The translations under genes were made by a program, and so were the position numbers. The notes beneath the pieces are model-generated. The model had not been told where the DNA came from and did not search any database. It saw nothing but the letters and a program-made list of their open reading frames with translations. From NCBI GenBank assembly GCA_902578265.1, contig CACHCA010000005.1:35742-99741 (forward strand): a stretch of DNA of 64,000 nucleotides, read 5' to 3'. This document shows, piece by piece, positions 24,670 through 33,538 of the stretch (within the stretch, counting starts at the first letter, position 1; every line of letters begins with the position of its first letter). The DNA is from an uncultured Pelagibacteraceae bacterium (GTDB lineage: Bacteria; Pseudomonadota; Alphaproteobacteria; Pelagibacterales; Pelagibacteraceae).

Positions 24670-25668
24670 ATGAGTACAGTTCCCCTTACATTAGATGAAA
24701 TATTTGATTTAGCTAGAAAGACCTTACTAGCTAATGGGTGTGATGAAGAAACAGCTTCAATTCTGTCAGATTTAATTAGAAATGCTGAAAGGGATGGATC
24801 TTTATCTCATGGTCTTTTTAGATTACCAGCATATGTGAGTGGTTTAAAAAGCGGAAAAATTAATGGTAAAGGAAAACCTGAGGTAAAAAAAATTTCAGCA
24901 TCAGTAATAAAAGTTCGAGGGAATAATTGTTTAGCCCCTGTAGTTTTAAATAAAGGATTACCTGAATTAGCAAAAGCTGCCAAGGAAAATGGAGTGGCCG
25001 TACTTGCAATAAATAATTCTCATCATATGGCTGCGATGTGGCCGGAGACAGAAAAATTAGCAAATGAAGGTTTAGTTGCCTTTGCTTGCACATCCTACAA
25101 GCCTGCTGTAGCACCCGCTGGAGCTATCAAACCCTTGTTTGGGACAAATCCAATTTCTTTTGCATGGCCACGACCAGGAAAAACTCCTGTAGTTTACGAT
25201 ATGGCAACTGCATCAATGGCAATGGGTGAAGTTCAAGTTGCTAAAAGAGAAGGGCATAAAGTTCCACTTGGAACTGGTTTAACTAAGGATGGTAAAGAAA
25301 CAACTGACCCAGGAGCAATAGCGGATGGAGGTGTATTACTTCCTTTTGGGGGATATAAAGGTTCTGCTATAGCAATGATGGTAGAATTAATGGCTGGTGC
25401 ATTAGTTGGTGATAATTTTAGTTTTGAGACAGCTGCAAAAGATAATAATGACGGTGGACCTCCTAGCGGTGGAGAATTTATTCTCGCGATCTCACCTGAT
25501 AAAACTTCAGGAACCAATTGGCAGAAACATGCTGATGAATTTTTTAACAAAATGAAATCCTTTGAAGGAGTTAGACTTCCAGGAGAGAGAAGACATAAAA
25601 ATAGATTAGATAAGGGCCCTCGTCATATTAATGAAGAGCTGGTTAATAAAATAAAATCTTTAAGCTAA
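24670..25668 (+). CDS. Ldh2/MdhC-family NAD(P)-dependent oxidoreductase
   Basis: 332 aa of the COG2055 family (malate, L-lactate, ureidoglycolate and delta-1-piperideine-2-carboxylate reductases). Motifs include SHGLFRLPAYVSGLKSG near the N-terminus, NNSHHMAAMWPETEKLA, KPLFGTNPISFAWPR and LPFGGYKGSAIAMMVE. HHMAAMWP differs from the HH(F/Y)GAAG of lactate and malate enzymes and looks more like the piperideine/pyrroline carboxylate reductase branch. Substrate is uncertain. It is not clearly part of the zinc operon, and its 3' end overlaps xthA tail to tail. Confidence 0.8.
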   Translation: MSTVPLTLDEIFDLARKTLLANGCDEETASILSDLIRNAERDGSLSHGLFRLPAYVSGLKSGKINGKGKPEVKKISASVIKVRGNNCLAPVVLNKGLPELAKAAKENGVAVLAINNSHHMAAMWPETEKLANEGLVAFACTSYKPAVAPAGAIKPLFGTNPISFAWPRPGKTPVVYDMATASMAMGEVQVAKREGHKVPLGTGLTKDGKETTDPGAIADGGVLLPFGGYKGSAIAMMVELMAGALVGDNFSFETAAKDNNDGGPPSGGEFILAISPDKTSGTNWQKHADEFFNKMKSFEGVRLPGERRHKNRLDKGPRHINEELVNKIKSLS

Positions 25669-26436
25669 AGTAATTTCTATTGGGGTATGGTCTGAAGGTT
25701 TTTCACGGCCCCTTGGATCTTTATTAATATTAATACTTTTAACTTGGTCTATTAAAGAATTTGAAACTAAAAAGTGATCAATTCTCATTCCATTGTTTTT
25801 TTGCCATGCACCTCTCATGTAATCCCAAAAAGTATATCCTTCTTTAGTTTCATTAAAATGTCTATAAACATCATTAAATCCTAGATTAATCATTTCTCTT
25901 AATTTTTTTCTTATTTCTAATCTAAATAGGGCATCATCTTCAAAGCTTTTTGGATTATAGACATCCTCGGCTGCAGGAATAATGTTAAAATCACCACCAA
26001 GAATTATATTTTGATTTTTTTTTGTTAAAGCTTTTAATTGTTTAATTAAATCATCGAGCCATTTTTTTTTGTAATCGTATTTTTCAGTATCAACAGGATT
26101 ACCATTTGGCGTATAAATATTGATTAATTGAATATTTTTCTTTTTGTGTTCAAGTTCAGCTGAGATTATTCTTGATTGTTTTAACTTATCTTTGATTAAG
26201 TCTGTTTTGATATTTTTTAATTTTCCTTTTGAAATGATAGCAACACCATTGTAACTTTTTTGACCAAATACATGACTTTCATAGTCCATTGAGGAAAAAT
26301 CGTCATAGGGAAAGTTTACATCCTCGGTTTTAATTTCTTGCATCATCACAACATCAGGTTTGTACTTGAGAAGATAACTTTTGATATTTTCAATACGTGC
26401 TCGAACAGAATTTACATTCCACGAGGAAATAATCAT
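25660..26436 (-). CDS. xthA: Exodeoxyribonuclease III
   Basis: 258 aa AP endonuclease/3'-exonuclease for base-excision repair. Motifs are SWNVNSVRARI at the start, MMQEIK, GGDFNIIP, and the C-terminal RIDHFLVS and SDHTPIEI. An upstream start at 26466 would add ten hydrophobic residues inside erpA; the ATG at 26436 overlaps the erpA stop (TAATG) and places SWNVN correctly. Confidence 0.93.
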   Translation of the reverse strand: MIISSWNVNSVRARIENIKSYLLKYKPDVVMMQEIKTEDVNFPYDDFSSMDYESHVFGQKSYNGVAIISKGKLKNIKTDLIKDKLKQSRIISAELEHKKKNIQLINIYTPNGNPVDTEKYDYKKKWLDDLIKQLKALTKKNQNIILGGDFNIIPAAEDVYNPKSFEDDALFRLEIRKKLREMINLGFNDVYRHFNETKEGYTFWDYMRGAWQKNNGMRIDHFLVSNSLIDQVKSININKDPRGREKPSDHTPIEITLA

Positions 26437-26753
26437 TAAAGAGAAAACGAAACACCACAACCACAAGAAGATTTGGTTTGCGGATTAGTTATTTTGAATT
26501 GTTCACCAATTAATTCAGAAACATAGTCTATTTCTGATCCTTTTAATAAATCTGCAGACGTTTTATCTATCAATATATTTTCATAATTTAAATCATCTGC
26601 TGCTTTTTCTTTATCAAAAGTAAATTCATATTGAAAGCCTGAGCAACCACCACCTTTGATAGCGATTCTAAAAAACGACCCTTTGTCTTTTTTAGACAGC
26701 AAAACATTGATCTGTTTTAGAGCCTTATCAGTAAATTTAATTTCTTTAATCAT
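26436..26753 (-). CDS. erpA: Iron-sulfur cluster insertion protein ErpA (HesB/IscA family)
   Basis: 105 aa A-type carrier. The three conserved cysteines are in GGGCSGFQYEF (about 35-45) and SSCGCGVSF at the C-terminus. It delivers Fe-S clusters to apo-proteins. It is coupled to xthA by a one-base overlap and diverges from dgt over a 50-base gap. Confidence 0.92.
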   Translation of the reverse strand: MIKEIKFTDKALKQINVLLSKKDKGSFFRIAIKGGGCSGFQYEFTFDKEKAADDLNYENILIDKTSADLLKGSEIDYVSELIGEQFKITNPQTKSSCGCGVSFSL

Positions 26754-26803
26754 TATTGATCACTGGTATTACTAATATAATACTTAAATTTTAATTTTAA
26801 AGG

Positions 26804-27922
26804 ATGAAAAAATACTCAAAGATTGCTCTTACTAAAAGCAAAGGAAGAATATTCACAGAATCTGTATCAAAATATAGATCGCCATTTCAAAGAGATAGAG
26901 ATCGAATAGTTCACAGCGCCTCATTTCGAAGGCTCAAACACAAGACACAAGTTTTTGTTAACACAGAAGGTGATCATTACAGAACAAGATTAACTCATTC
27001 TATGGAAGTTGCTCAAATTGCAAGATCTATTGCAAGATATCTTGAATTGAATGAAGATTTAGCTGAAACCTTAAGTTTGGCTCATGATTTGGGCCATCCA
27101 CCTTTTGGTCATGCTGGTGAGGACTCTCTTAATGAATGTATGGAAGATTATGGTGGCTTTGATCATAATTTACAAACTCTTCGTGTGGTTATGTTTTTGG
27201 AGAATAAATATCTTAAGTATAGTGGATTAAATCTTTCAATTGAAACCTTAGAGGGATTGCTTAAGCATAATGGTCCTGTTTATGAATTAGATTTAGTTGA
27301 TAGTCTTATTGGTGTAAAAAAATTCAATCATAAGATTAATTTTGAGACTTATCCATCATTAGAGGCTCAAGTTTCAGCTATTTCAGATGATATAGCTTAT
27401 AACAATCATGATATTCAAGATGGTATAAATGCAAATTTATTTAAACTAGAGGAGTTAATTGAAATTAACTTTTTTAAAGATATTTATAAAAAATATAAAA
27501 AAAAGATAAATAAACAAAACTATAAAATTGCAACATATCAGATTATAAGAGATTCTATTGATCAAATGATAAAAGATTTAATTCAAAATACCAAAACTAA
27601 TTTGAAGATTAACAAAATAAAAAATTATAAAGATATTACTAAAGCAAATTTTGCCATGGTAGATTTTTCTGAAAAAGTCAAAGATTCTGTGAATGAAATA
27701 AGATTTTTTTTAAAAACAAAGATGTATAATAATCATGCAGTTCTGAAAAAAAACGATAATGGCAAATTAATAATTAAAAAACTGTTTAATAAAATACAAA
27801 AAAACCCTAAAAAATTTATTTCAAAAAGTCATCTCTCAAAGGATAAATATAGAGCAATTTCAGATTTTATATCAGGAATGACAGACAGATATGCAATCAA
27901 CCTTCACAAAAACTTTAAATGA
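26804..27922 (+). CDS. dgt: Deoxyguanosinetriphosphate triphosphohydrolase-like protein
   Basis: 372 aa HD-domain protein. The metal site is visible as RLTHSMEVAQIARSIARYL and LAHDLGHPPFGHAGED, with ISDDIAYNNHDIQDG later. The RDRDRIVHSASFRRLKHKTQVF block is typical of the shorter alphaproteobacterial dGTPase-like group. These enzymes release triphosphate from dNTPs. The stop overlaps the argS start (ATGA). Confidence 0.92.
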   Translation: MKKYSKIALTKSKGRIFTESVSKYRSPFQRDRDRIVHSASFRRLKHKTQVFVNTEGDHYRTRLTHSMEVAQIARSIARYLELNEDLAETLSLAHDLGHPPFGHAGEDSLNECMEDYGGFDHNLQTLRVVMFLENKYLKYSGLNLSIETLEGLLKHNGPVYELDLVDSLIGVKKFNHKINFETYPSLEAQVSAISDDIAYNNHDIQDGINANLFKLEELIEINFFKDIYKKYKKKINKQNYKIATYQIIRDSIDQMIKDLIQNTKTNLKINKIKNYKDITKANFAMVDFSEKVKDSVNEIRFFLKTKMYNNHAVLKKNDNGKLIIKKLFNKIQKNPKKFISKSHLSKDKYRAISDFISGMTDRYAINLHKNFK

Positions 27923-29649
27923 ATATTTTTGAACAGTATTTAGATAAAATAAAAGAAATCCTTTCAACACTTTCTTCAAATGGAGATTTAATTCTACCAG
28001 ATTCACTTAACGGGATAACTGCAGAAATTCCACCTTCAAAATTTGATAGTGATATTTCTACTAATGTTGCAATGGTCCTTTCTAAGATTAATAATAAATC
28101 TCCATTAGATCTGGCTTCAATTTTGGCAGAAAAAATCAAAAAAGAGGATAAGTTTATTGAGGATATATCAGTAGTTAAACCTGGTTTTATCAATATTAAA
28201 TTTAAACCCATTTTTTGGACAAACTTTATTAAAGAAGTAATTAAAAATTCTAATTCTTTTGGAACAAATAAAAATATTAAAAGAAATTACCTAATAGAAT
28301 TTGTATCTGCCAATCCAACAGGTCCTTTACATGTTGGTCATTGTAGAGGAGCAATATTAGGCGATGTGATGGCTAATCTTTTATTATTTAATAATAATAA
28401 AGTTACAAAAGAGTATTATATAAACGACTACGGTAATCAGATTATAAATTTTACAAAGTCAGTTTATTATAGAATAAGAGAGATTTCTTTTAATGAACCT
28501 TTTCCAGTTGATAATGAAAATTTATATCCAGGAGACTATTTAATTGGTTTTGCTCAAAACATTTTAAACTCAAATAAAAATATTGATTTTAAAAATTTTG
28601 ACAAAGTATCTCAAGAATTGACTTCTTTAGCTATTAATGAGGCATTAAAATTAATCAAAAGTAATCTTAAAAGTCTTGGTATTAATCATGATAACTTTAT
28701 CAGTGAAAAAAAATTAGTTGAAAATAAAGAAGTGGAAAAAGTTGTTGAATTTCTTCATAAAAATAAATTTGTTTATAAAGGAAAAATAAAGGCACCCGCT
28801 GGTGAAGATGACAGTAATTGGGTTGAACGCGAGCAGTTGCTTTTTCGATCAACTGATTTTGGAGATGACAAAGATAGAGCATTACAAAAATCTGATGGTG
28901 CTTGGACTTATTTTGCAAGTGATGTTGCATACCACAAAAATAAATTAGACAGAAAATTTGATAGGCTAATTAATATTTTAGGTGCAGATCATGCTGGTTA
29001 TATAAAAAGAATTTCATCATCTGTCGAAGCCTTATCAAACTCTAAAGATAGATTAATTTGTAAAGTTAGCCAACTTGTTAAACTTATTAAAGATAAGAAA
29101 CCCTTTAAAATGTCTAAAAGAAAAGGGGACTACATAACTATAGAAGATTTAATTAATGAGGTAGGAAAAGATGCAACAAGATTCATAATGCTAAATCGAA
29201 GTAGTGATGTTGAACTAGATTTTGATTTTGATAACGTTATAGAAAAATCAAAAGATAACCCCCTTTATTACGTTCAATACTGTTATGCAAGAATATGTTC
29301 AGTATATAGACATCTTGATAAAGATTTAAAATCAGATCTAGATATTACTAAGTACGATTTTGAATATTCCAAAGATGAAATAAAAATCATAAAAAAATTA
29401 TCTGAATGGCCCAAGTGTATTGATATATCTTGTAATAAGCTTGAGCCGCATAGAATACCGACCTACTTATATGAATTAGCCTCTTTATTTCATTCATATT
29501 GGAATTTAGGTAAGGAAAATCCAGACAAAAGATTTATCAATGATCAAAAAAAAATAACTGATGATAAATTAATTTTCCTAAAAGCTATTTCCAATGTAGT
29601 AAAATCTGGGATGAATATAGTTGGAGTGTCTACGCCAGATAAAATGTGA
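27919..29649 (+). CDS. argS: Arginyl-tRNA synthetase
   Basis: 576 aa class I synthetase. It has the additional N-terminal domain (about 1-115), the HIGH motif as FVSANPTGPLHVGHCRGA, KMSKRKGD (about 396-403), and the C-terminal anticodon-binding helices with YVQYCYARICSV. It is coupled to genes on both sides. The order dgt-argS-small protein-nagZ-scpA-scpB-tat is shared with many alphaproteobacteria. Confidence 0.96.
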   Translation: MNIFEQYLDKIKEILSTLSSNGDLILPDSLNGITAEIPPSKFDSDISTNVAMVLSKINNKSPLDLASILAEKIKKEDKFIEDISVVKPGFINIKFKPIFWTNFIKEVIKNSNSFGTNKNIKRNYLIEFVSANPTGPLHVGHCRGAILGDVMANLLLFNNNKVTKEYYINDYGNQIINFTKSVYYRIREISFNEPFPVDNENLYPGDYLIGFAQNILNSNKNIDFKNFDKVSQELTSLAINEALKLIKSNLKSLGINHDNFISEKKLVENKEVEKVVEFLHKNKFVYKGKIKAPAGEDDSNWVEREQLLFRSTDFGDDKDRALQKSDGAWTYFASDVAYHKNKLDRKFDRLINILGADHAGYIKRISSSVEALSNSKDRLICKVSQLVKLIKDKKPFKMSKRKGDYITIEDLINEVGKDATRFIMLNRSSDVELDFDFDNVIEKSKDNPLYYVQYCYARICSVYRHLDKDLKSDLDITKYDFEYSKDEIKIIKKLSEWPKCIDISCNKLEPHRIPTYLYELASLFHSYWNLGKENPDKRFINDQKKITDDKLIFLKAISNVVKSGMNIVGVSTPDKM

Positions 29650-29903
29650 TGCTAAAAGAGATTAAATATTTAATATTTTTATTATTCATCGGTTTTTTTA
29701 TATTTTTTACTGGTAAGTATTATTTTTCAGATGATAATAAAAAAAATTCTTTTAGATCTTTGAGTAATATTGACAAAAAAATTGATATTTATTCTGAAAA
29801 ATTGCCAGTTTTAGAAAATGATACTAAAGACATCATTCAATATGTAGAAAAATCTAATAAAGATAAAAAGAAAAAATTTAATTTTTGGAAACTTCTTGAT
29901 TAA
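29649..29903 (+). CDS. Small single-pass membrane protein between argS and nagZ
   Basis: 84 aa with one N-terminal membrane helix (about 6-25) followed by a charged lysine-rich tail. Alphaproteobacteria usually carry a SPOR-domain protein at this place, but no SPOR domain is visible here, so this may be its shrunken counterpart. The ATG at 29649 is preferred over the GTG at 29646 because it overlaps the argS stop as TGATG. Function unknown. Confidence 0.65.
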   Translation: MLKEIKYLIFLLFIGFFIFFTGKYYFSDDNKKNSFRSLSNIDKKIDIYSEKLPVLENDTKDIIQYVEKSNKDKKKKFNFWKLLD

Positions 29904-30850
29904 TGAATAATCGAAGATCTTTTATTATCGGTATTAAATCAACAAAACTTAACCTCAGAGAAAAGAATTTTCTTAGAAAATATAAGCCATGGGGAGTAAT
30001 TTTATTTACTAGAAACATAAAAGATATTGAACAGGCAAAACAATTAACTACGTCTATACGCAAGATCTTTAATGATAATAAATATCCAATCTTAATTGAT
30101 CAAGAAGGTGGTAGAGTAAATCGACTTAAAAATATTATATCTTTTGAAAATTTAACATCTGAATTTTTTGGTAAAAAGTTTATAAAAAAATCTAAGGAAT
30201 TTAATTTTTTCTATAAACTATTTATTGATAAAACTTCATATTTATTAAAATTGATAGGAGTTAATATTAATACTTGTCCTGTTTTAGATCTTAGAAAGAA
30301 AGGTTCATCATCAATTATTGGAGACCGATCTTTCTCAAGTAATCCCAAAATAGTTTCTAAAATTGGCGATTATTGTATCAACTATCACCATAATAATGGC
30401 GTAGGAACTGTTATTAAACATATACCAGGACATGGTTTGGCAAAAGTTGATAGTCATCATTTTACACCCGTAATTAGTAAAAATTTAGATTACTTATTAA
30501 AAAATGATTTTTTTCCTTTCAAAAGGAAAAATTCTTTTTTTGCAATGACAGCCCACATCATATTCAAAAAGATCGATTTAAAAAATACGGTAACGCATTC
30601 TAAAAAAATGATAAAATTAATAAGAAATAAAATAGGTTTTAAGAATATTTTGATTTCTGACGATATATCAATGAAAAGTTTAAAAGGCAAAATTAAAGAA
30701 AATACAATCAATGCGTTTAATGCTGGTTGTAATCTTGTTTTACATTGTAATGCCAAAGAAAATGAGATGGAAATTGTTGCTCAAAATTCACCTTTCCTAA
30801 GCAAATTTGTAATAAAAAAAACATCACAATTTTATAAAATAATAAGCTAG
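29903..30850 (+). CDS. nagZ: Beta-N-acetylhexosaminidase (glycoside hydrolase family 3)
   Basis: 315 aa. Family motifs are IDQEGGRVNRL (about 67-77), the catalytic-loop VIKHIPGHGLAKVDSHH and LISDDISMKSL. NagZ removes N-acetylglucosamine from recycled cell-wall muropeptides in the cytoplasm. No signal peptide is visible. It overlaps the preceding stop by one base (TAATG). Confidence 0.92.
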   Translation: MNNRRSFIIGIKSTKLNLREKNFLRKYKPWGVILFTRNIKDIEQAKQLTTSIRKIFNDNKYPILIDQEGGRVNRLKNIISFENLTSEFFGKKFIKKSKEFNFFYKLFIDKTSYLLKLIGVNINTCPVLDLRKKGSSSIIGDRSFSSNPKIVSKIGDYCINYHHNNGVGTVIKHIPGHGLAKVDSHHFTPVISKNLDYLLKNDFFPFKRKNSFFAMTAHIIFKKIDLKNTVTHSKKMIKLIRNKIGFKNILISDDISMKSLKGKIKENTINAFNAGCNLVLHCNAKENEMEIVAQNSPFLSKFVIKKTSQFYKIIS

Positions 30851-30859
30851 TATTTATTT

Positions 30860-31597
30860 ATGACAGAAAATGATTCCTCACTTTTTAGTGTTGATATTGA
30901 AAATTATAACGGCCCATTAGATATATTGTTAGACCTTGCAAAATCTCAAAAGGTGAATTTAGAAAATATTTCTATTACAAAACTTGCAGATCAATTTCAT
31001 GATTTTATAACAAATCAAAAAAATCTAAATCTAGAGTCCGCCTCTGAGTATTTACTTATGGCCACATGGCTTGCTTATTTGAAATCTAAACTTCTTTTAC
31101 CAGGAACACCTGAGGAAGAGTTTAAAGTTCAAGAAGTAGCAGAAAAATTAAAACTCCAACTCAAAAAATTAGAACTAATAAGATTATTATCAGAACAAAT
31201 GTTAAAACGTAAAAGATTAGGGCGTGAAATTAGAACAAGAGGCGTTAGGGCAGGCATTAGACCAATCTATAATAGTGAAATTAAAGTAAATTTATTTGAA
31301 TTACTAAAAACATATTCAACAATTATTATGACCAAAGATTTTCAAAAAATAAATATACCTAAACTTCCTGTTTTTACGACTGAAGAGGGAATTAAGACAA
31401 TTAGAGATTTTTTTGGAAAACTAACTGACTGGAAAAAATTAGAGGACTTGATTCCTAAAAATTTTAAGAGTGTTACAAAGTACAAAAAAACTGGTACAGC
31501 AGGTATATTTGCAGGATCACTTGAACTTGTTAAAGAAGGTAATTTAAAGATTAAACAAGAAAATTTATTTGATGATATTTTTATTAAGGAAAAATAA
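30860..31597 (+). CDS. scpA: Segregation and condensation protein A
   Basis: 245 aa kleisin. The N-terminal YNGPLDILLDLAKSQKVNLENISI is the ScpA signature, followed by EYLLMATWLAYLKSKLLLP. It bridges SMC heads in the chromosome condensation complex. The scpB ATG overlaps its stop. Confidence 0.94.
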   Translation: MTENDSSLFSVDIENYNGPLDILLDLAKSQKVNLENISITKLADQFHDFITNQKNLNLESASEYLLMATWLAYLKSKLLLPGTPEEEFKVQEVAEKLKLQLKKLELIRLLSEQMLKRKRLGREIRTRGVRAGIRPIYNSEIKVNLFELLKTYSTIIMTKDFQKINIPKLPVFTTEEGIKTIRDFFGKLTDWKKLEDLIPKNFKSVTKYKKTGTAGIFAGSLELVKEGNLKIKQENLFDDIFIKEK

Positions 31598-32304
31598 TGA
31601 ATAAAAAAATTACAAAAAAAGATAATGTTATTGATTTTCCTAATAAATTATCCTCAATTGAAAAAGAAATTGAAGCAATAGTTTTTGCAGCTGCTGAGCC
31701 ACTTGATATTGAAACTATAGAAAATAAGATTTCAAAAAAAACTAATGTCGAAAAAATTTTATTAAAATTACAAAACGAATATTCCAATCGAGGTATTAAT
31801 TTAGTGTGTATCTCAAAAAAATGGTCATTTAGAACATCGCCGAATCTTTCTGAAATTATGAAACAGGAAAAAACTGTTGAAAAAAAATTATCAAGAGCTG
31901 CAATTGAAACACTTGCAATAATTGTTTATCATCAACCAGTGACACGTGCTGAAATTGAAGAAATTAGAGGTGTTGCATTTGGTACAAATACTCTTGAAAT
32001 TTTGATGGAGTTAAACTGGGTAAAACCAGGTGGTAGAAAAGATGTCCCTGGAAAACCAATTCAATATGTTACAACTGATGATTTTTTAAGTCATTTTAAT
32101 CTTCAAAAGTTATCCGATTTACCCACCGTTGATGAATTGGGTGCCGCTGGTCTTATCGATAGTACAAATATTGATAATGCAATTTTTGGAACTGGTAAAT
32201 TTTATAAAGAGAAACAAGATGGTAAAAAAGAGGATATTTATTCGAATATTGATGAAATGCTAAGCAGCACTTTAGACTCTGAGGAGAAAAATAAGAATTC
32301 ATAA
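31597..32304 (+). CDS. scpB: Segregation and condensation protein B
   Basis: 235 aa with two winged-helix domains. Recognisable blocks are EIEAIVFAAAEPLDIE and LSRAAIETLAIIVYHQPVTRAEIEEIRG, with KPGGRKDVPGKPIQYVTT. It partners ScpA and SMC. The C-terminal tail is acidic and probably disordered. Confidence 0.94.
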   Translation: MNKKITKKDNVIDFPNKLSSIEKEIEAIVFAAAEPLDIETIENKISKKTNVEKILLKLQNEYSNRGINLVCISKKWSFRTSPNLSEIMKQEKTVEKKLSRAAIETLAIIVYHQPVTRAEIEEIRGVAFGTNTLEILMELNWVKPGGRKDVPGKPIQYVTTDDFLSHFNLQKLSDLPTVDELGAAGLIDSTNIDNAIFGTGKFYKEKQDGKKEDIYSNIDEMLSSTLDSEEKNKNS

Positions 32305-32359
32305 CTTAGGTTAAAAAAAGTCACTTTAAAATTGAGAGTAAAAGATATATAAGTTTTCT

Positions 32360-32560
32360 ATGAGCATAGGAATTTGGCAGATAGCAATTGTTGTTATACT
32401 TGTAGTGTTACTTTTTGGAAGAGGTAAGATCTCAAGTCTGATGGGAGATGTTGCTAAAGGAATTAAGAGCTTCAAAAAAGGTATGGCATCAGATGTTACT
32501 GATGACAACGAACCTAAAAATATTTCCGAAGATAATCAAGATAATAACAAAAAAGATTAA
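32360..32560 (+). CDS. tatA: Twin-arginine translocase subunit TatA
   Basis: 66 aa. It has one short membrane helix ([19 protein letters not shown], about 5-23), the FGRGK hinge, an amphipathic helix ([19 protein letters not shown]) and an acidic tail. TatA oligomers open the path for folded proteins. First gene of tatABC, 56 bases after scpB. Confidence 0.93.
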   Translation: MSIGIWQIAIVVILVVLLFGRGKISSLMGDVAKGIKSFKKGMASDVTDDNEPKNISEDNQDNNKKD

Positions 32561-32565
32561 ATCAC

Positions 32566-32781
32566 ATGCCTACTATTGGTTGGTTTGAGATTTTAATTAT
32601 TGTAGCAATAGCCATTGTTGTTCTTGGACCAAAAGATTTCCCAATAATGTTAAAAAAAGTTGGCTCATGGATTGGTACAATTAAGAATTATATCAATAAT
32701 GTCCAAAATGAAGTTTCAAATATTGATATTGAAAATGATAAAATAGAAAAAAAAGAAGAAAAAAAACATGAGTCAGAATGA
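32566..32781 (+). CDS. tatB: Twin-arginine translocase subunit TatB
   Basis: 71 aa, much shorter than E. coli TatB (171 aa), but with the typical start IGWFEILIIVAIAIVVLGPKDFPIMLKKVG. The GPKDFP hinge marks TatB rather than TatA. The C-terminal region is cut to a short lysine/glutamate tail. It overlaps tatC by 14 bases. Confidence 0.9.
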   Translation: MPTIGWFEILIIVAIAIVVLGPKDFPIMLKKVGSWIGTIKNYINNVQNEVSNIDIENDKIEKKEEKKHESE

Positions 32782-33538
32782 TAAAGAAGGTGGTTTTGTA
32801 AGCCATTTAGCTGAACTAAGAAAAAGACTTATACATAGTTTTATTTTTCTAATTGTTTTTTTTGTTGGATGTTATTTTTTTGCAGAACATTTATATGGTT
32901 TTTTAGTAGACCCTTTCGCCCAAGCCGTTAAAGATGATGGAACTGATAGACGATTAATATTTACTGCTCTCCAGGAAACTTTTTTAACATATCTAAAAAT
33001 TTCTTTCTTTACAGCATTTTTTGTCACTTGCCCGTTTATACTAATGCAAATTTGGAAATTTATAGCACCTGGTTTATATAAACATGAAAAGCATGCAATA
33101 TTACCTTATCTAATATTAACTCCAGTACTTTTTTTTCTTGGAGGGATGTTAGTTTATTATTTGATAATGCCTTTAGCGATAAAATTTTTTTTATCATTTG
33201 AAAGCACAGGTTTATCTACAAATTTACCAATTCAACTTGAGGCTAAAGTAAATGAATATTTATCACTAGTGATGAAACTTATTTTTGCTTTTGGTATAAG
33301 TTTTCAATTACCTGTTGTCTTAAGTTTACTAGCAAGAATTGGTGTTGTTGATTCTGAATTTTTAAAGAAAAGAAGAAAATACGTTGTAGTTATAATTTTT
33401 GCAGCAGCCGCGTTATTAACACCACCTGATCCTATAACCCAAATTGGTTTAGCGATTCCATTATTAATTTTATATGAATTATCAATTTTTTCTGTAAAGT
33501 TTATAGAGGATAAGAAATTTAAAGATTCTAATGCATAA
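32768..33538 (+). CDS. tatC: Twin-arginine translocase subunit TatC
   Basis: 256 aa with six membrane helices. Conserved motifs are SHLAELRKRLIHS at the cytoplasmic N-terminus, LQETFLTYLK, and FGISFQLPVVL. It recognises RR signal peptides. A possible substrate in this window is the RR-type lipoprotein at 46543-47376. Confidence 0.96.
   Translation: MSQNDKEGGFVSHLAELRKRLIHSFIFLIVFFVGCYFFAEHLYGFLVDPFAQAVKDDGTDRRLIFTALQETFLTYLKISFFTAFFVTCPFILMQIWKFIAPGLYKHEKHAILPYLILTPVLFFLGGMLVYYLIMPLAIKFFLSFESTGLSTNLPIQLEAKVNEYLSLVMKLIFAFGISFQLPVVLSLLARIGVVDSEFLKKRRKYVVVIIFAAAALLTPPDPITQIGLAIPLLILYELSIFSVKFIEDKKFKDSNA

Noticed and set aside
26437..26466. Ten-residue hydrophobic N-terminal extension of exonuclease III as a signal peptide
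   Set aside because: It lies inside erpA and a DNA repair enzyme has no reason to be exported; the TAATG-coupled start is better.
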